Shown piece by piece: positions 11,619 to 18,004 of a stretch of DNA of 23,001 bases (position 1 is the stretch's first letter; every line of letters begins with the position of its first letter). The translations under genes and the position numbers were made by a program. Source of the stretch: a virus. The stretch spans positions 1 to 23,001 of the IMG/VR virus record IMGVR_UViG_3300027134_000005; one strand, written 5' to 3'. The notes beneath the pieces were generated by a model. That model was given only the letters and a program-made list of their open reading frames with translations. It was not told where the DNA came from and ran no database searches.

Positions 11619-11827
11619 TATACACACCCTTCAACAATATTTTTGAAATTTAATTTAGTGAACCCTTGATTGTACGCCCACACAGCACACTTATCTTTGA
11701 GCTCACTCTCATCATCGCCACCAAAAGAAACGAGGCAGTTACGACGATACATCACTTGCACACAACGTGCAGTCTCTGCTGCTCCGAAAGGGCGATATGT
11801 CAAAATAGTAGCAGTCTTCTGTTTCAT
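11618..11827 (-). CDS. small phage protein (69 aa)
   Basis: Starts MKQKTATILTYRPFGAAETA with GGAG 7-8 nt upstream and an ATGA overlap with the previous gene. An alternating strand-helix pattern: a first strand ATILTYRPF, a helix AAETARCVQVMYRR, then LVSFGGDDESELKDKCAVWA and a final strand LNFKNI. Mixed alpha/beta, soluble. I do not recognise it. Confidence 0.7.
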   Translation of the reverse strand: MKQKTATILTYRPFGAAETARCVQVMYRRNCLVSFGGDDESELKDKCAVWAYNQGFTKLNFKNIVEGCV

Positions 11828-12012
11828 TCTGATTCTCCGAGTAAAATCTTCTCAATCAAACTAAATTGGTCAGCAGTAATGTTCAACCAATTAGAAGCAC
11901 CACGATCAGACTGCATCTTCAACATGATCTGACCATTTTCTTTCAAGCTGTCCTCACCGAGTGGCAAAGGAGCAACAACTATTAGCTGATTTGCAATATA
12001 TTCTGTACTCAT
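11824..12012 (-). CDS. small phage protein (62 aa)
   Basis: Starts MSTEYIANQLIVVAPLPLGE with GGAGG 6-7 nt upstream. A hydrophobic strand NQLIVVAPLPLG is followed by a polar part and ends in a helix (ITADQFSLIEKILLGESE). No motif, no membrane helix long enough to span. Overlaps the next gene by 4 nt. Confidence 0.68.
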   Translation of the reverse strand: MSTEYIANQLIVVAPLPLGEDSLKENGQIMLKMQSDRGASNWLNITADQFSLIEKILLGESE

Positions 12013-12013
12013 C

Positions 12014-12217
12014 TTAGTCCTCCAATGAACGCTGAATCAACAAATTAATTACTTCCATCTGCTTGGCAGCAGGAGCATCAACTAACATCGCAGCTAACTG
12101 CGACTGGAAAAAGCCTGCAGCATAAGCTAGTCCACTAGTCATACCATGACGTTTCTGTGCACTGTAAACCAGCGTACCCAAAAATACATCTATCTGCTCA
12201 CGTTTCATCTTAGCCAT
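12014..12217 (-). CDS. small phage protein (67 aa)
   Basis: The start at 12217 (MAKMKREQIDVFLGTLVYSA) follows AAGGAG by 6 nt. In-frame ATGs at 12220 and 12238 also exist, and the latter sits exactly at the predicted transcription start. The product is helical and Ala-rich (GLAYAAGFFQSQLAAMLVDA), ending in QMEVINLLIQRSLED. It looks like a small oligomerising helical bundle. First gene of a six-gene unit. Function unknown. Confidence 0.7.
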   Translation of the reverse strand: MAKMKREQIDVFLGTLVYSAQKRHGMTSGLAYAAGFFQSQLAAMLVDAPAAKQMEVINLLIQRSLED

Positions 12218-12244
12218 CATGATCTCCTTTGTTTGCATGTCCCC

Positions 12245-12304
12245 ATTATCTCTCTGTTTAGACCAAAGAACAACAGTTTTGGTTAGTACTATCAGCTAAG
12301 AATC
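12245..12304 (-). promoter_or_regulatory. boxed promoter module P4 for 12014-12217
   Basis: -10 GATAAT 12245-12250, 17-bp spacer, -35 TTGTTC 12268-12273, 21 bp, box GATTCTTAGC (minus strand; 12295-12304). AGTACTA occurs on both sides of the box as direct repeats with a 31-bp period (plus-strand TAGTACT at 12284-12290 and 12315-12321). Predicted +1 is the A of an ATG at 12238. Confidence 0.8.
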
Positions 12305-12340
12305 TATAGCAATCTAGTACTAACTTCAAACCGTTTGATA

Positions 12341-13219
12341 TCAATTAACGAGCATGTATGTTGCCAGGTCTTTCCAGCTACTTCCACCGTCTGTACGGAT
12401 CTTGGTCACATTGATCAATGTTCTAAGATTGATCTCTTTTGCAATGTCCTTATTGACTTTCAAGAATTCGAACGCATCCAACTTCTGGATAGAAGAAACA
12501 GATGGAAGAAAATTAGCCTCTTTCAGAATGTGCTCCATACGGTCTATCTTCTGATCAGTAGTCATAGACAGGTCAATACACATCGAACGACTGCGCAAAG
12601 CTTGGCTAATCTTGTCCTGTGTCAGGTTACTGATGAATACTACTCCACCTGTAAACTGAAAAGTACGTGGTAAGTTGTCATCTACGCTGTTTGTATTCCA
12701 TGAGATGAAACGCTTATCGTATGAGTCCAAAGCACCCTTCAACAAGTTGAGAGCATCAGGATCTTTGAGAATAGAGTCGCAATCATCGAAGACGACAATG
12801 CTATCTTTGTTCTCGTAAAGTAACTTAAAAAGGCCTTTCGCTGTCGAAAACCCCTTAATTACTACGAAAGTCTTGTTTCTTTGAACAACTGTACCGTCAT
12901 CAGCATCTGCAACCATCTCGGTTACATCTTTCAGACCAACACTCTTCAGCGAGTTGATTACGGTGTGAGTCTTACCAAGGCCACCTTCGCCAGTAATAAC
13001 TACGGAAGGAGTAACACGACGAGCAATCATAGACACGATCTGCTCAACGAATTGGAAACGCTGATTGATAGGGAATTCCATCGCTTTGTTCTCAGATTGA
13101 GGAGCTTCCTCGTAGCCATCGATCTTCTGCTTGAGATAGTATTTGTTCTTAGAACGAGCAACTTCTTTGCCTGCAGCGTTGAAAGCGACAAATACACCGT
13201 TGATGTTGCGAATTTCCAT
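12341..13219 (-). CDS. AAA+ ATPase (292 aa)
   Basis: Walker A GEGGLGKT (77-84), Walker B IVVFDDCD (141-148), sensor-1 FISN (195-198) and candidate arginine fingers in ALRSRSMC (207-214) are all present, with a helical C-terminal lid. Residues 1-50 form a small N-terminal domain (NGVFVAFNAAGKEVARSKNK). The Walker B reads DDCD rather than DE, so the usual catalytic Glu is absent and hydrolysis may be slow or use another residue. The overall type resembles phage stand-alone AAA+ remodelling ATPases; substrate unknown. AGGAG lies upstream of the start. It is the only gene of its unit behind promoter P5. Confidence 0.88.
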   Translation of the reverse strand: MEIRNINGVFVAFNAAGKEVARSKNKYYLKQKIDGYEEAPQSENKAMEFPINQRFQFVEQIVSMIARRVTPSVVITGEGGLGKTHTVINSLKSVGLKDVTEMVADADDGTVVQRNKTFVVIKGFSTAKGLFKLLYENKDSIVVFDDCDSILKDPDALNLLKGALDSYDKRFISWNTNSVDDNLPRTFQFTGGVVFISNLTQDKISQALRSRSMCIDLSMTTDQKIDRMEHILKEANFLPSVSSIQKLDAFEFLKVNKDIAKEINLRTLINVTKIRTDGGSSWKDLATYMLVN

Positions 13220-13245
13220 GTTAGCTCCTGTTGTTCAATGACCCC

Positions 13246-13305
13246 AGTATACTATGAAACATCGCACCTTACAACGGTGTTTTGTACAACTTATGGCTAA
13301 GAATT
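13246..13305 (-). promoter_or_regulatory. boxed promoter module P5 for the 292-aa AAA+ gene
   Basis: -10 TATACT 13246-13251, 17-bp spacer, -35 TTGTAA 13269-13274, 21 bp, box AATTCTTAGC (minus strand; 13296-13305). GGGGTCAT follows the -10; predicted start near 13239, leader about 20 nt with AGGAG. Confidence 0.78.
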
Positions 13306-13320
13306 TATAAGGAAAAAGTG

Positions 13321-13515
13321 CTATTTCCTCTTGGACCTCTTAGCAGGTATGGTTTCAACAACAGGAGTCTCGAGCGCAACTACCCATTGCTTGTGTTCCT
13401 CAATCAGATCATTGTACTGCTGCTCAGTTACAATCTCATCGTTCCAGCGGAATATTGGTATATCGGCTGAGTACTTGTCGAGCTTCGGTAAGACCGTTTT
13501 CTTCTGTGCTTTCAT
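13321..13515 (-). CDS. small basic phage protein (64 aa)
   Basis: Starts MKAQKKTVLPKLDKYSADIP with GGAG about 8 nt upstream. Its first 80 nt overlap the end of the gene before it in another frame. The segment FRWNDEIVTEQQYNDLIEEH is a strand-turn-helix often found in small phage proteins ('W.dg..vteeqYn.LI.eH'), and the C-terminus is a basic tail (AKRSKRK). A nucleic-acid contact through the tail is possible. Last gene before promoter P5. Confidence 0.68.
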   Translation of the reverse strand: MKAQKKTVLPKLDKYSADIPIFRWNDEIVTEQQYNDLIEEHKQWVVALETPVVETIPAKRSKRK

Positions 13516-13681
13516 CTAACAGCTCCATCTCTGCAACATCCAGTTCGGACTTTGCTTCTCTAATTAATTTCAAAGCATAATCAAGATCATCAGATGTTGC
13601 CCACGAATAAAAGTCTTCCAACGTCTCATCGTCTGAGTCCAATAAGAAATGCAAATTGTTTCGGTCCCAATCATTCATCAT
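13436..13681 (-). CDS. small acidic phage protein (81 aa)
   Basis: I place the start at 13681 (MMNDWDRNNLHFLLDSDDET) on AGGA 5 nt upstream; an ATG one codon later is equally possible. Very acidic and helical: LEDFYSWATSDDLDYALKLI followed by REAKSELDVAEMELLDESTE. The central part looks like a helix-turn-helix bundle with the 'FYxWATxDDLDYAL' pattern familiar in small T4-like phage proteins. Its 3' end overlaps the next gene by 80 nt. Confidence 0.7.
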   Translation of the reverse strand: MMNDWDRNNLHFLLDSDDETLEDFYSWATSDDLDYALKLIREAKSELDVAEMELLDESTEENGLTEARQVLSRYTNIPLER

Positions 13682-13784
13682 TACCGTCCTTTTGAATATA
13701 TTCAATAACGTAATCTAATATCACAGCAAGCACGAGCACGGACGCAAGGCATACAAGACCAAAGTAAATGTCACTCGGTTCCAT
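13671..13784 (-). CDS. 37-residue membrane micro-protein
   Basis: ATG at 13784, which lies 14 nt inside the end of the preceding gene; TGA at 13671-13673. One membrane helix (YFGLVCLASVLVLAVILDYV, residues 7-26) and a short charged tail ending QKDGNDE. It overlaps the next start by 11 nt. The AGGAG about 7 nt upstream of the ATG supports translation. Confidence 0.58.
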   Translation of the reverse strand: MEPSDIYFGLVCLASVLVLAVILDYVIEYIQKDGNDE

Positions 13785-14259
13785 CTTGATTCTCCTCTTG
13801 CCATTGAATAAGATTCTCAATTAGATTAAAGCATTGCTCGATGTCACTCGGAATATACTCTTCAATAGCTTCTACCGTCTCCGGGATCTCGTAGCAGTCG
13901 TCACCGTTCTCGTCCCACTTACCAACAAAATTCATTCCTGGTTCGTAGTAATATCCTTCGACTGTGAATCCAAGATGCTCGAGCGCAATATAGAATTCTA
14001 GAGGAGGAGACCAAGCAGTATCAAAGTATAGAGTAATCTCATTCTCTTTGATATCGACAACTCCATCATCGGAACCACTTACATCCCACTTCGTACCCCA
14101 GTTCTCAATACACCAATGAAACCATCCTTCACCAAGATCTGCTGGAGCAGGAGCGAACTCAGTGAATAGCTTATCCTCGAGGAAAGCAGTCTTCAGTCGA
14201 GTAATTAGCTCGGGATCTTCGTGTTTGAATGTTGTTGAATTAGCACACCAGTTTGGCAT
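13771..14259 (-). CDS. Api92-like / DUF1281-type phage protein (162 aa)
   Basis: The start MPNWCANSTTFKHEDPELIT is the familiar 'MPNWCxNxxxxxG' beginning of phage and plasmid proteins related to Api92/DUF1281. Later blocks fit too: FTEFAPAPADLGEGWFHWCI, ENWGTKWDVSG (residues about 53-63), TLYFDTAWSPPLEFYIALEH and the tail with PSDIEQCFNLIENL. The fold is predicted to be ferredoxin-like; biological role unknown. It lies 1 nt after the previous gene's stop. Confidence 0.85.
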   Translation of the reverse strand: MPNWCANSTTFKHEDPELITRLKTAFLEDKLFTEFAPAPADLGEGWFHWCIENWGTKWDVSGSDDGVVDIKENEITLYFDTAWSPPLEFYIALEHLGFTVEGYYYEPGMNFVGKWDENGDDCYEIPETVEAIEEYIPSDIEQCFNLIENLIQWQEENQDGTE

Positions 14260-14260
14260 A

Positions 14261-14740
14261 TCAGCTCCCTGTACCTAAAAGAATGATCTTAGGATTAATT
14301 GAAGATTGGGTCAACGACTCAATAAAAATATGATCGCCACCAACAGCAACAATTGCTTCATCTGCAGCTCTCCACATTTGAAACCATGTAACTGGCCCAA
14401 CTGGAAGAGGAACAGAAAAGTTATCATGTACTAGAACAGAACCTTCTTCTAATTGAAAAGCATTCTCAAATAAATCCTCTATCTCATACATTGACCAAAA
14501 AGATGTGAAGTTATTATTGTCTCTTAGTTGAGAGTAGTATTCGTTTCGTTCATCCCATTGTTTGTCTTTCTGAGTCTGCACTGCATTGAAGCCCTTCTGA
14601 ATAAGAGATTTTGACTTGCGCAGCTCCACAATTATAAAAGGACTGAGAGTGTCTTCCAGTTTATCAATAGCGTTTCTGAGATATACAAGACCATTATGAA
14701 TGTCTGTCATATCTTCTGATGTGATTTCAAATTTACTCAT
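14261..14740 (-). CDS. phage protein of unknown function (159 aa)
   Basis: Starts MSKFEITSEDMTDIHNGLVY with GAGG about 7 nt upstream. Helical first 80 residues (IDKLEDTLSPFIIVELRKSK ... QTQKDKQWDERNEYYSQ) with coiled-coil potential, then a beta-rich second half (SVLVHDNFSVPLPVGPVTWF) and a C-terminal IILLGTGS. No catalytic motif or transmembrane helix. No family recognised; placed among the early small genes. Confidence 0.75.
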   Translation of the reverse strand: MSKFEITSEDMTDIHNGLVYLRNAIDKLEDTLSPFIIVELRKSKSLIQKGFNAVQTQKDKQWDERNEYYSQLRDNNNFTSFWSMYEIEDLFENAFQLEEGSVLVHDNFSVPLPVGPVTWFQMWRAADEAIVAVGGDHIFIESLTQSSINPKIILLGTGS

Positions 14741-14741
14741 A

Positions 14742-14942
14742 TCATTCCTCTATAAATTCTGCAGCAAGTTCACGATAACGAACAATGTACTCTTGACATT
14801 GCTCATACAGCATACGGAAAGCCGCTTGCTCATACTGATTCAAATCAAGACCTTCAATATCCCCAGTGACAGCCATCTTATTAAGACACATATTCATATC
14901 ACTAGAAGTATTCTCAAACACACAATAAGACATGCTAGGCAT
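14742..14942 (-). CDS. small phage protein (66 aa)
   Basis: Starts MPSMSYCVFENTSSDMNMCL with AAGGAG 6 nt upstream. The beginning 'SYCxFENTSSDMNxCL' and the later MAVTGDIEGLDLNQYEQAAF recall a small-protein family of aquatic T4-like phages. Helical end EYIVRYRELAAEFIEE. Function unknown. Confidence 0.74.
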   Translation of the reverse strand: MPSMSYCVFENTSSDMNMCLNKMAVTGDIEGLDLNQYEQAAFRMLYEQCQEYIVRYRELAAEFIEE

Positions 14943-14952
14943 ACAGTTCTCC

Positions 14953-15171
14953 TTAAATTACAACACCAAGTGCATCACAAATCAATTTATTCAGCTCATT
15001 CTCATACGGTTTACCCATGCGACGAAGCTGATAGATCTCAGTCAGAGCTTCTTTGAATTCAAGTTCACAGTCAGTACTAAAACCTCGACTCTTGTACTCT
15101 TCAATGATATCATCATCATCAAAGTCTTCCAAACCGACATCTACCTCGACTTCAGTTGTTATATACGGCAT
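14953..15171 (-). CDS. small acidic phage protein (72 aa)
   Basis: Starts MPYITTEVEVDVGLEDFDDD with AAGGACG upstream. The sequence 'VEVDVxLxDFDDDDIIEEYxSRG' (residues 7-30) resembles a short conserved segment of phage proteins of unknown role, followed by a helical Leu/Lys-rich part. Its start overlaps the preceding gene by 20 nt. Confidence 0.74.
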   Translation of the reverse strand: MPYITTEVEVDVGLEDFDDDDIIEEYKSRGFSTDCELEFKEALTEIYQLRRMGKPYENELNKLICDALGVVI

Positions 15172-15331
15172 TCTCGTCCTTCACTAGTTTATGACATAGA
15201 TTGAGCGTCATCATTACATGATTGTAGACGAGAGCTCGTTGTAGGGTTGGAAGATTCTGAATCATCTCATCCAACTGATCCAAACTATCTGGAGTGTTCC
15301 AGATCTCACATTTCGGAATAGGATTGATCAT
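15152..15331 (-). CDS. 59-residue phage protein
   Basis: ATG at 15331 overlaps the stop of the upstream gene (ATGA). Starts MINPIPKCEIWNTPDSLDQL and contains DEMIQNLPTLQRALVYNHVM. An all-helical protein with no motif. It has no independent Shine-Dalgarno, so translation must be coupled. Confidence 0.6.
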   Translation of the reverse strand: MINPIPKCEIWNTPDSLDQLDEMIQNLPTLQRALVYNHVMMTLNLCHKLVKDENAVYNN

Positions 15332-15459
15332 CGGTCGAACTCACATTCTGTCTCATACTGGCTTTCCAACCAGTTCAAGTATTGAGGATCATTGTCCAGA
15401 ATTAGAATCTCGATCTGATCAATCATCGCATTCATCTCTTCAACAAATTCCAGTTCCAT
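15328..15459 (-). CDS. 43-residue acidic phage protein
   Basis: ATG at 15459 with AAGGAG 6 nt upstream; first gene behind the promoter at 15486-15514. Starts MELEFVEEMNAMIDQIEILI and ends YETECEFDR. Strongly acidic, helical. Function unknown. Confidence 0.65.
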   Translation of the reverse strand: MELEFVEEMNAMIDQIEILILDNDPQYLNWLESQYETECEFDR

Positions 15460-15485
15460 ATTGACTCCTTGTTTGCTATGAGTCC

Positions 15486-15514
15486 AGTATACAACGGTTT
15501 GAAGTTCGGCACAA
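15486..15514 (-). promoter_or_regulatory. sigma70-type promoter P6 for the 15328-15459 unit
   Basis: -35 TTGTGC 15509-15514, 17-bp spacer, -10 TATACT 15486-15491. It shares the CCGTTGT word, the TATACTGG context and the +1 region (TCAT) with the other modules, but the GCTAAGAAT box is missing at the usual distance. Predicted start near 15479. Confidence 0.7.
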
Positions 15515-15537
15515 CTAGAGTAAAATAGTCACATTTT

Positions 15538-15894
15538 TCAATCTACATCGAACCAGATGTCGCGACCATTTCGACGATTGGAGTAATCGTACTCATCTTC
15601 CATCGGAGGGAGAGCAGGCTCAATATCTTCCCGAGTAGGAATGACAATTGTCGCATCAGTTCTTGACGCACGAGCTGCATTGATACGCTCTGTACTTTGC
15701 CAAATGTGCATTTCAGCTTTGTCAGAGGTTTTGTAATATCTGCTAACAGATAATGATTTGTTTATCTTGTCAAGTTCGCTGTGCTCTCGCACGTTAGCAC
15801 AGCTATAACAACAGTACTTTCCTCTCTTTGTGTGCTTGGTTGAGCAACGAGGACATTCTTTTTCTACTATTGGTTTTCTTGGTCTTCCTGCCAT
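15538..15894 (-). CDS. zinc-ribbon / AT-hook-like protein (118 aa)
   Basis: The N-terminus MAGRPRKPIVEK has the AT-hook-like core GRPRKP. Then comes a metal site C14-x2-C17 and C28-C29-x2-C32 (ECPRCSTKHTKRGKYCCYSC). The remaining two thirds are polar and charged, with a helical basic stretch (TERINAARASRTDATIVIPT) and an acidic tail. DNA binding is the likely role; such proteins can be homing-nuclease-related or regulatory, but no nuclease motif is seen. It starts 2 nt after the GT2 gene's stop and lies at the 3' end of the long operon. Confidence 0.78.
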   Translation of the reverse strand: MAGRPRKPIVEKECPRCSTKHTKRGKYCCYSCANVREHSELDKINKSLSVSRYYKTSDKAEMHIWQSTERINAARASRTDATIVIPTREDIEPALPPMEDEYDYSNRRNGRDIWFDVD

Positions 15895-15896
15895 AC

Positions 15897-16616
15897 TTAC
15901 GACCAGTATCGACTATTGTCCAACCTATCCCAATATTGTTTGTTGTTACGATTAATAAAGTTCTTCAACAAATAAATTGCCATGCCAAAGTAACCCATCT
16001 TTTTAAACCTACGACTGTCCTGACCAACATAGTGATTGAGAATCTTAAACTTCCTTGCACTATACATTCTTGATAAGAAGTAATCTTCAGACGTAGAAAG
16101 GTTTTCTGGAAATCTTCCAAACTGATTAAATTTATCTCTGCGAGTGAGCATGAATGCACCGACTGCAAATGGAGAGAAGTATTTCAGGATGTTGTTGGTC
16201 AAGTTAAACAGAGTAAATCCAATCTTGGCTCGAATATCTTTATCATAACATTTGATATTCAGTCCAACCAGATCAAGGTTTTTTGATTCCAATTCAGCTA
16301 CTGCGTCTCGAATCGTATTGACATCAAAGAAACGAACATCAGCATCGATGAATAAAATGTACGGAGTAGTAACAAGAGCAGCGGCACGGTTCTTGGCAAG
16401 GCTAACTGGACCACCGTCAATAATCTCAACATTTAATCTACCCTTAGTCGTTTGAATAATATTTCGAGTATCATCTGTAGAGCAGTCTGCAATAATAATT
16501 CTGGTACTGCCAATCATTTGATTACGAAGATGTAACAACAGCCACGATATGTAATCTTCCTCGTTCTTGCAAGGGATTACAATTGTAATTTTATCGCTCA
16601 GGTTTGTTTCTTGCAT
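15897..16616 (-). CDS. family 2 glycosyltransferase (239 aa)
   Basis: A GT-A glycosyltransferase: IPCKNEEDYI (14-23), the nucleotide-site aspartate of ADCSTDDT (43-50), the DxD-type motif DADV (91-94) and the conserved acceptor/catalytic motif TSEDYFLSR (175-183). The C-terminus (GYFGMAIYLLKNF) is a hydrophobic, membrane-associating helix. Family enzymes transfer sugars from NDP-sugars to surface polysaccharide, lipid A or lipid acceptors, on the cytoplasmic side. Directly downstream of an LpxH-like enzyme, so an envelope-glycan or lipid A target is suggested. Confidence 0.88.
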   Translation of the reverse strand: MQETNLSDKITIVIPCKNEEDYISWLLLHLRNQMIGSTRIIIADCSTDDTRNIIQTTKGRLNVEIIDGGPVSLAKNRAAALVTTPYILFIDADVRFFDVNTIRDAVAELESKNLDLVGLNIKCYDKDIRAKIGFTLFNLTNNILKYFSPFAVGAFMLTRRDKFNQFGRFPENLSTSEDYFLSRMYSARKFKILNHYVGQDSRRFKKMGYFGMAIYLLKNFINRNNKQYWDRLDNSRYWS

Positions 16617-16676
16617 TCTGCCACCATCTTAAAACTCTTTGATCTTAAATTATACTTCATTGTTGATTTGGCTTCT

Positions 16677-17522
16677 TCACAACTCTGCTGAGTTGGAAAC
16701 ATCAACTCTATTCTTCCTGGTTGATCTTGCGGGTTGTTTAAGTTCACCGCTATTAATATCATTATCCACATCGTCATTCTCCTTAGTCCATGTTACTATT
16801 TCCCAATGTCCATCGTGATACTCTACCAATGCAGTACATGACTCTACCCAGTCGCCATCGTTCATGTAGGTGACTCCGTCAATTTCTTTTATTTCAGCAT
16901 GATGTATGTGTCCACATATAACTCCGTCAAATCCTCGTTTCTTACAATATTGAGCTAGATTGTGTTCAAAGTGAAATATGAAATCTACTGCTTTTTTGAC
17001 CCGGTGTTTAAGGAACAGGCTAAGGCTAAAGTACCCAAAACCAAAATGATGACGAATCCAATTAATCCCAGTATTGAGTCTAAGAATGAAATCATATGCT
17101 TTGTCTCCTAACATTGCTAACCAAGGGGCAAGACGAGTGATACCGTCAAACAAATCCCCGTGCACTACGAGGTAGCGTCGACCATCAACACCTATATGTT
17201 CTGCTTGGTTGGTCACTTCTATCATTCCAAAACCAATATCATACTGAATGAATGGTCTTAAAAACTCGTCGTGATTACCAGCCACATACACTACCCTTGT
17301 ACCGCGTTTGCTGTGACCTAGAATTCGACGAACAACATTAGTGTGGGACTGTTTCCATCGCCACTTGTTTTGTTTGATTTTCCAAGCATCAACGATATCT
17401 CCTACGAGATACAATGTATTGCATGAGTTGTGTTTAAGGAAACTATTGAGCTTGTTTGCCTGACAGTCACTGGTTCCTAGATGAACATCTGATATGAATA
17501 TTGATTTGTATTTGGTCTGCAT
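16677..17522 (-). CDS. LpxH-like calcineurin-type metallophosphatase (281 aa)
   Basis: All metallophosphoesterase motifs are present: DVH (12-14), GDIVD (41-45), GNHD (82-85), H121 in VVHGD, and GHIHH (204-208). Together with DWVES (224-228) they match the UDP-2,3-diacylglucosamine diphosphatase group (COG2908, LpxH-like), which cleaves UDP-2,3-diacylglucosamine in lipid A synthesis. The match extends over the bacterial enzyme's whole length, which suggests an acquired host gene. The last 35 residues are a charged extension. Its exact substrate in this phage is not proven; related bacterial enzymes sit beside glycosyltransferases, as here. Confidence 0.88.
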   Translation of the reverse strand: MQTKYKSIFISDVHLGTSDCQANKLNSFLKHNSCNTLYLVGDIVDAWKIKQNKWRWKQSHTNVVRRILGHSKRGTRVVYVAGNHDEFLRPFIQYDIGFGMIEVTNQAEHIGVDGRRYLVVHGDLFDGITRLAPWLAMLGDKAYDFILRLNTGINWIRHHFGFGYFSLSLFLKHRVKKAVDFIFHFEHNLAQYCKKRGFDGVICGHIHHAEIKEIDGVTYMNDGDWVESCTALVEYHDGHWEIVTWTKENDDVDNDINSGELKQPARSTRKNRVDVSNSAEL

Positions 17523-17530
17523 CCATATAT

Positions 17531-18004
17531 TTATCTTCTATAACCAGAAGTTATAAATGATGGAAGAAGTTTACCAACGACACCATCTAAACCTTTAAAG
17601 AAGTTAGCATCGACATCATAATATTGATTTGGAGGAGGATTGTGGTGGAAGTCATTATTTTTAGATGAAGAGACTGTCGATGTGCTTTTACTCGTACTGC
17701 TACTGCTGTTGTTGTTGATCTGCTGTTGATTAACTACTACAACCTTTGTTGAATTGTCTACTACTGCACCGGGAGAATTGACAATGATCGTTCCAATATT
17801 AATATTATCCCCACTGATGTAAACTCCACCACCACTTGGTTTTGGCTTCGGATTCTGAGTAGTTGAGCGAACAGTTGTTCTTTCAACAATAACATCTTCC
17901 ATTAGTATGCTGCTGTTATCTTCTCTAGGAACAGTACTGCAGCCAACCATAGCAATCACACTAGTAAGTATCGAATACTTCAATAGTTCTCTTAACATAA
18001 TCAT
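17531..18004 (-). CDS. phage lipoprotein, Ser/Asn-rich (157 aa)
   Basis: A signal peptide (MIMLRELLKYSILTSVIAMV) ends in a lipobox MVGC with Cys 22 as lipidation site. The mature part is Ser/Thr/Asn/Pro-rich and low in complexity, with strands GGGVYISGDNINIGTIIVN, a QQQINNNSSSSTSKSTSTVS linker and a final block (FFKGLDGVVGKLLPSFITSG). It resembles a membrane-anchored stalk. The first codons overlap the end of the exonuclease gene by 44 nt; an ATG at 17998 is a possible start. It could alter the envelope of the infected cell, but no family is identified. Confidence 0.75.
   Translation of the reverse strand: MIMLRELLKYSILTSVIAMVGCSTVPREDNSSILMEDVIVERTTVRSTTQNPKPKPSGGGVYISGDNINIGTIIVNSPGAVVDNSTKVVVVNQQQINNNSSSSTSKSTSTVSSSKNNDFHHNPPPNQYYDVDANFFKGLDGVVGKLLPSFITSGYRR

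Noticed and set aside
16598-16660. 20-codon ORF (MKYNLRSKSFKMVAECKKQT) on the minus strand before the GT2 gene
   Set aside because: No Shine-Dalgarno, overlaps the GT2 start by 19 nt and has no recognisable composition; too weak to list as a gene.
16640-16676. TATAAT -10-like hexamer just upstream of the GT2 gene
   Set aside because: No -35 at an acceptable distance and no extended -10; in AT-rich DNA a single hexamer is not evidence.
17522-17532. GATAAATA late-promoter-like motif on the minus strand before the LpxH-like gene; the same word occurs near 1920
   Set aside because: The start of transcription would fall on or past the ATG at 17522, and at 1920 the motif lies over a stop codon; probably chance.
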